64,000 bases of DNA from Equibacterium sp963662035 (GTDB taxonomy: Bacteria; Bacteroidota; Bacteroidia; Bacteroidales; UBA932), in the NCBI GenBank assembly GCA_963662035.1, contig CAVLDO010000001.1:115944-179943 (forward strand), written 5' to 3'. Under the pieces are notes generated by a model. The model was not told where the DNA came from. It worked only from the letters and a program-made list of their open reading frames with translations, and ran no database searches. Positions 61,897 to 64,000 of the stretch are shown one piece after another. Positions within the stretch are counted from its first letter, which is position 1, and every line of letters begins with the position of its first letter. The position numbers and the translations under genes were made by a program.

Positions 61897-63183
61897 CTAT
61901 TCTATGTTGATAATGAAGTAATTCTTCTTGCCCTTCTGGGCCAGGATGTAGTGGCCGTTCACTATGTCGGCCTCAGTGATGGTCGCGGCAGCATCGCCCA
62001 CCTTGTCCTTGTTTATGGATATGCCGCCTGCGGCGACCATCTTGCGCGCCTCGCCCTTGCTGGGGAGAATCGCCGTTTTTACCGCCAGCAGATCCACAAT
62101 GTTGCAGGGGAGTTCGCTCTTGGGCAGAGTGAACGAGGGGACATCGCCGAACACGGCAAGGAAGGTGCGCTCGTCAAGCAAGCGGAGTGCCGCGGAGTCG
62201 CCGCCAAAGAGCATCTGCGAAGCTGCGACGGCGTTTTCGTATGCTTTCTCTCCGTGCACCATCACGGTGATTTCGCGCGCGAGACTCTTCTGCAGAGCGC
62301 GGCGGCCGGGGTCCTCCCTCTGCTCTGCAATCAGCGCCTCGATTTCTTCGCGGGAGAGCATTGTGAATATCTTGATATAGCGCTCGGCATCCTCGTCGGA
62401 CACGTTCATCCAGAACTGGTAGAACTCGTAGGGAGAAGTGCGCTCCGCATCGAGCCAGATGTTGCCCTTCTCGGTCTTTCCGAACTTGGTGCCGTCAGCC
62501 TTGCGGATCAGCGGGCAGGTGAGGGCGAACGCCTCACCGCCATCGATGCGGCGGATGAGTTCTGTGCCGGTGGTGATGTTGCCCCACTGGTCGCTGCCGC
62601 CCAGCTGCAAAATGCAGCCGCGGTTTTTCCAGAGCCAGTAGAAGTCATAGCCCTGCATCAGCTGATAGCTGAATTCGGTAAAGGACATACCTTCGCTGGA
62701 GTCGCGCGAGAGACGCTTCTTCACCGAGTCTTTGGCCATCATATAATTCACGGTTATGTGCTTGCCGATGTCGCGGATAAAGTTGATGAAGGTGTAATCC
62801 TTCATCCAGTCGTAGTTGTTTACCAGCTCCGCGCGGTGGGGGGCGTCCGAATCAAAATCCAGGAAGCGGGAGAGCTGCGCCTTGATGCAGGCAACATTGT
62901 GGTTGAGGGTCTCCTCGTCGAGCAGATTGCGCTCCGCCGACTTCATCGAGGGGTCGCCGATCATTCCGGTGGCGCCGCCTACCAGCGCGAAAGGCTTGTG
63001 GCCGCAGTTCTGGAAGTGCTTGAGTATCATAACGCTCACCAGATGGCCGATGTGCAGCGAATCGGCCGTGGGGTCAATCCCCACATAGGCCGCCTGCGGA
63101 CCCTCCATAAGTTTCTCTTCTGTCCCGGGCATAATGTCCTGGATCATACCTCTCCACTTGAGTTCTTCTACAAAATTTTTCAT
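61897..63183 (-). CDS. tyrS: Tyrosyl-tRNA synthetase
   Basis: A class I aminoacyl-tRNA synthetase of 428 aa. YVGIDPTADSLHIGHLVSVM near 33-52 includes the HIGH motif, LMQGYDFYWLWKNRGCILQLGGSDQWGN lies in the tyrosine pocket, and KFGKTEKGNIWLD near 230-242 is the KMSKS-type loop. An S4 domain ends the protein (KGEARKMVAAGGISINKDKV). It is first in the tyrS-rbfA-permease unit. Directly upstream lies the palindromic repeat region. Confidence 0.97.
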   Translation of the reverse strand: MKNFVEELKWRGMIQDIMPGTEEKLMEGPQAAYVGIDPTADSLHIGHLVSVMILKHFQNCGHKPFALVGGATGMIGDPSMKSAERNLLDEETLNHNVACIKAQLSRFLDFDSDAPHRAELVNNYDWMKDYTFINFIRDIGKHITVNYMMAKDSVKKRLSRDSSEGMSFTEFSYQLMQGYDFYWLWKNRGCILQLGGSDQWGNITTGTELIRRIDGGEAFALTCPLIRKADGTKFGKTEKGNIWLDAERTSPYEFYQFWMNVSDEDAERYIKIFTMLSREEIEALIAEQREDPGRRALQKSLAREITVMVHGEKAYENAVAASQMLFGGDSAALRLLDERTFLAVFGDVPSFTLPKSELPCNIVDLLAVKTAILPSKGEARKMVAAGGISINKDKVGDAAATITEADIVNGHYILAQKGKKNYFIINIE

Positions 63184-63222
63184 CGGATGAATAAATTCTT
63201 CTGTCTGTTATAATGCAATTTG

Positions 63223-63253
63223 CAAATGTACGGCTCAAATCGGACAAATACAA
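63223..63253 (-). promoter_or_regulatory. Promoter of tyrS
   Basis: On the minus strand TTGT (63253-63250), 19 bp, TACATTTG (63230-63223), giving a leader of about 35 nt. I saw no T-box-like structure in this short leader. Confidence 0.6.
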
Positions 63254-63298
63254 GCAGTCCGCACGTGTGCTGCGGCAACTTTGCCACACACGCTGCGT

Positions 63299-63387
63299 TC
63301 CGTGCCCGTGGAGCCCCGACTCGGGCACGGCCGGGGAGTTGCGCTGCGCTCCGTGCCCGTAGAGCCCCGTTTCAGGCACGGCCAGGG
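63299..63387. repeat. 51-bp palindromic tandem repeat, block 1 (two units)
   Basis: Units begin at 63299 and 63350. Each carries the inverted repeat CCGTGCCCG, 13-nt loop, CGGGCACGG at unit positions 2-10 and 24-32, followed by a GC-rich spacer. The second unit breaks off after about 38 bases into the hairpin element. Confidence 0.9.
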
Positions 63388-63486
63388 GGATAATCGCTTT
63401 AGCGCATCAAAGTCGCGGATGCCTAAAGGGGCGTAGCGGGTATTTTTTCTACCCGCCAAGCCCCTTTAGGCGGAGCGCTGATGCGC
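63385..63486. repeat. Nested-hairpin element, copy 1
   Basis: An 8-bp outer stem GCGCATCA (63402-63409) / TGATGCGC (63479-63486) encloses a 12-bp stem GCCTAAAGGGGC (63421-63432) / GCCCCTTTAGGC (63460-63471). That encloses a 7-bp stem GCGGGTA (63436-63442) / TACCCGC (63450-63456) with loop TTTTTTC. Its first 69 bases (63385-63453) recur exactly at 63932-64000. Confidence 0.9.
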
Positions 63487-63590
63487 GAGCAGCATCCAGT
63501 TCCTTCAACAAAGGGCTAATCCACGCGAATCCTTCGGCAAGTATGGCAACATCGTCCCCGCCAAGTTGGAAATTCAGGGGACAAGCTATG
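63487..63590. other. Unique spacer between the two repeat blocks
   Basis: About 104 bases with no gene, promoter or repeat that I can recognise. It separates hairpin element copy 1 from repeat block 2. Confidence 0.5.
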
Positions 63591-63934
63591 TCCGTGCCCG
63601 AGGGGCCCCGTTTTGGGCGCGGCCGGGGAGTTTTGCCGCGCTCCGTGCCCGTGGAGTGCCGTTTCGGGCACGGCCGGGGAGTTTCGCCGCGTTCCGTGCC
63701 TGTGGAGCCCCGTTTCGGGCACGGCCGGGGTGTTTCGCCGCGCTCCGTGCCCGTGGAGCCCCGTTTTGGGCACGGCCGGGGAGTTTTGCCGCGCTCCGTG
63801 CCCGTGGAGCACCGTTTCGGGCACGGACAGGGAGTTTTGCCGCGCCCCGTGCCTGTGGAGCCCCGTTTCGGGCACGGCCGGGGATTTTCGCCAGGTTCCG
63901 TGCCCGTGGAGCCCCGTTTCGGGCACGGCCGGGG
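63591..63934. repeat. 51-bp palindromic tandem repeat, block 2 (six full units and a partial seventh)
   Basis: Units start at 63591, 63642, 63693, 63744, 63795, 63846 and 63897, with exact 51-bp spacing and no indels. Each keeps the 9-bp inverted repeat with at most two changes. The spacer consensus is CCGGGGAGTTTTGCCGCGC. An alternative 5-bp pairing exists within each unit between CCCCG (16-20) and CGGGG (34-38). Confidence 0.95.
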
Positions 63935-64000
63935 GGATAATCGCTTTAGCGCATCAAAGTCGCGGATGCCTAAAGGGGCGTAGCGGGTATTTTTTCTACC
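63932..64000. repeat. Nested-hairpin element, copy 2, cut by the window end
   Basis: Sixty-nine bases identical to 63385-63453, including the left arms of all three stems. The right arms would lie beyond base 64000. Offset between copies is 547 bp. Confidence 0.9.

Noticed and set aside
63209..63214. TATAAT sequence on the plus strand upstream of the repeats, as a promoter for the array
   Set aside because: It is a perfect sigma-70 style -10, but every convincing promoter here uses TAnnTTTG; it lies in the tyrS leader, where AT-rich sequence is expected.
63184..63250. T-box riboswitch ahead of tyrS
   Set aside because: The predicted leader is only about 35 nt, with no specifier or antiterminator structure, and T-boxes are not expected in this phylum.
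63299..63934. CRISPR array
   Set aside because: The sequences between palindromes are nearly identical, not unique spacers; the whole 51-bp unit repeats, and no cas gene is present.

Overview
The window looks like one contiguous piece of a high-GC (about 58-60% by eye) Bacteroidota chromosome, most likely order Bacteroidales and possibly Rikenellaceae/Alistipes-like (family level is inference). The evidence is: promoters of the Bacteroidota type (TTTG, 19 bp, TAnnTTTG) in front of many genes; TonB receptor/DUF4249, BACON, DUF1460, DUF3109, DUF1080 and PG0541-type proteins; TAT-exported Gfo/Idh/MocA oxidoreductases; and the order purH-mreBCD-mrdA-rodA. Coding density is very high and most of the window is housekeeping. 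I saw no insertion sequence, prophage, integrase, rRNA or CRISPR array.

Layout. 0-4.4 kb (+): EEP phosphatase, threonylcarbamoyl-AMP synthase, a CAU-anticodon tRNA, ABC-F ATPase Uup and a DUF1460 protein. 4.4-8.6 kb (-): ispD, a TonB-dependent receptor and its DUF4249 lipoprotein. 8.7-20.6 kb (+): a tightly packed row from purH through the elongasome genes mreBCD, mrdA and rodA to gcvP, lgt and an rRNA-methyltransferase-like gene; then pgk with a strong terminator. 22-28.6 kb (-): a four-gene 3-keto-sugar type cluster (two DUF1080 proteins, one fused to a HEAT-like region, and two Gfo/Idh/MocA oxidoreductases). 28.6-36.3 kb: smpB, a BACON lipoprotein, miaA, frr, pyrH, an orphan sdhC, hemW, a coiled-coil protein, small membrane and DUF2007 genes, and DUF3109. 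36.3-43.2 kb (+): TPR protein, U32 peptidase, holB, ricT with a long disordered tail, a GldH-like lipoprotein and trmB. 43.2-52.9 kb (-): polyprenyl synthase, outer-membrane barrel, thioredoxin, an RND efflux system and a GH2 glycosidase. 53-55.8 kb (-): rplM, rpsI, rpsB, tsf. 55.9-58.7 kb: dus, lpxK, DUF456, tRNA-Pro and tRNA-Ser. 58.8-63.2 kb (-): tyrS, rbfA, a LolC/E-type permease, ilvE and a PPC-domain protein.

The last 0.8 kb (63.2-64.0 kb) is the only long non-genic stretch. It holds a 51-bp palindromic tandem repeat in two blocks, each followed by the same large nested hairpin, and it runs off the end of the window. This is the best candidate here for an undescribed element.

Three patterns cut across the window. 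First, the tetranucleotide CATG is almost absent (29 counted by eye against roughly 230 expected), and codons before internal Met codons change to avoid it. Second, several -7 boxes lie only 4-7 nt before start codons, which implies leaderless mRNAs, two of them with GTG starts. Third, divergent promoters are repeatedly interleaved, in one case as a near-perfect palindrome of two -7 boxes. All counts were made by eye.
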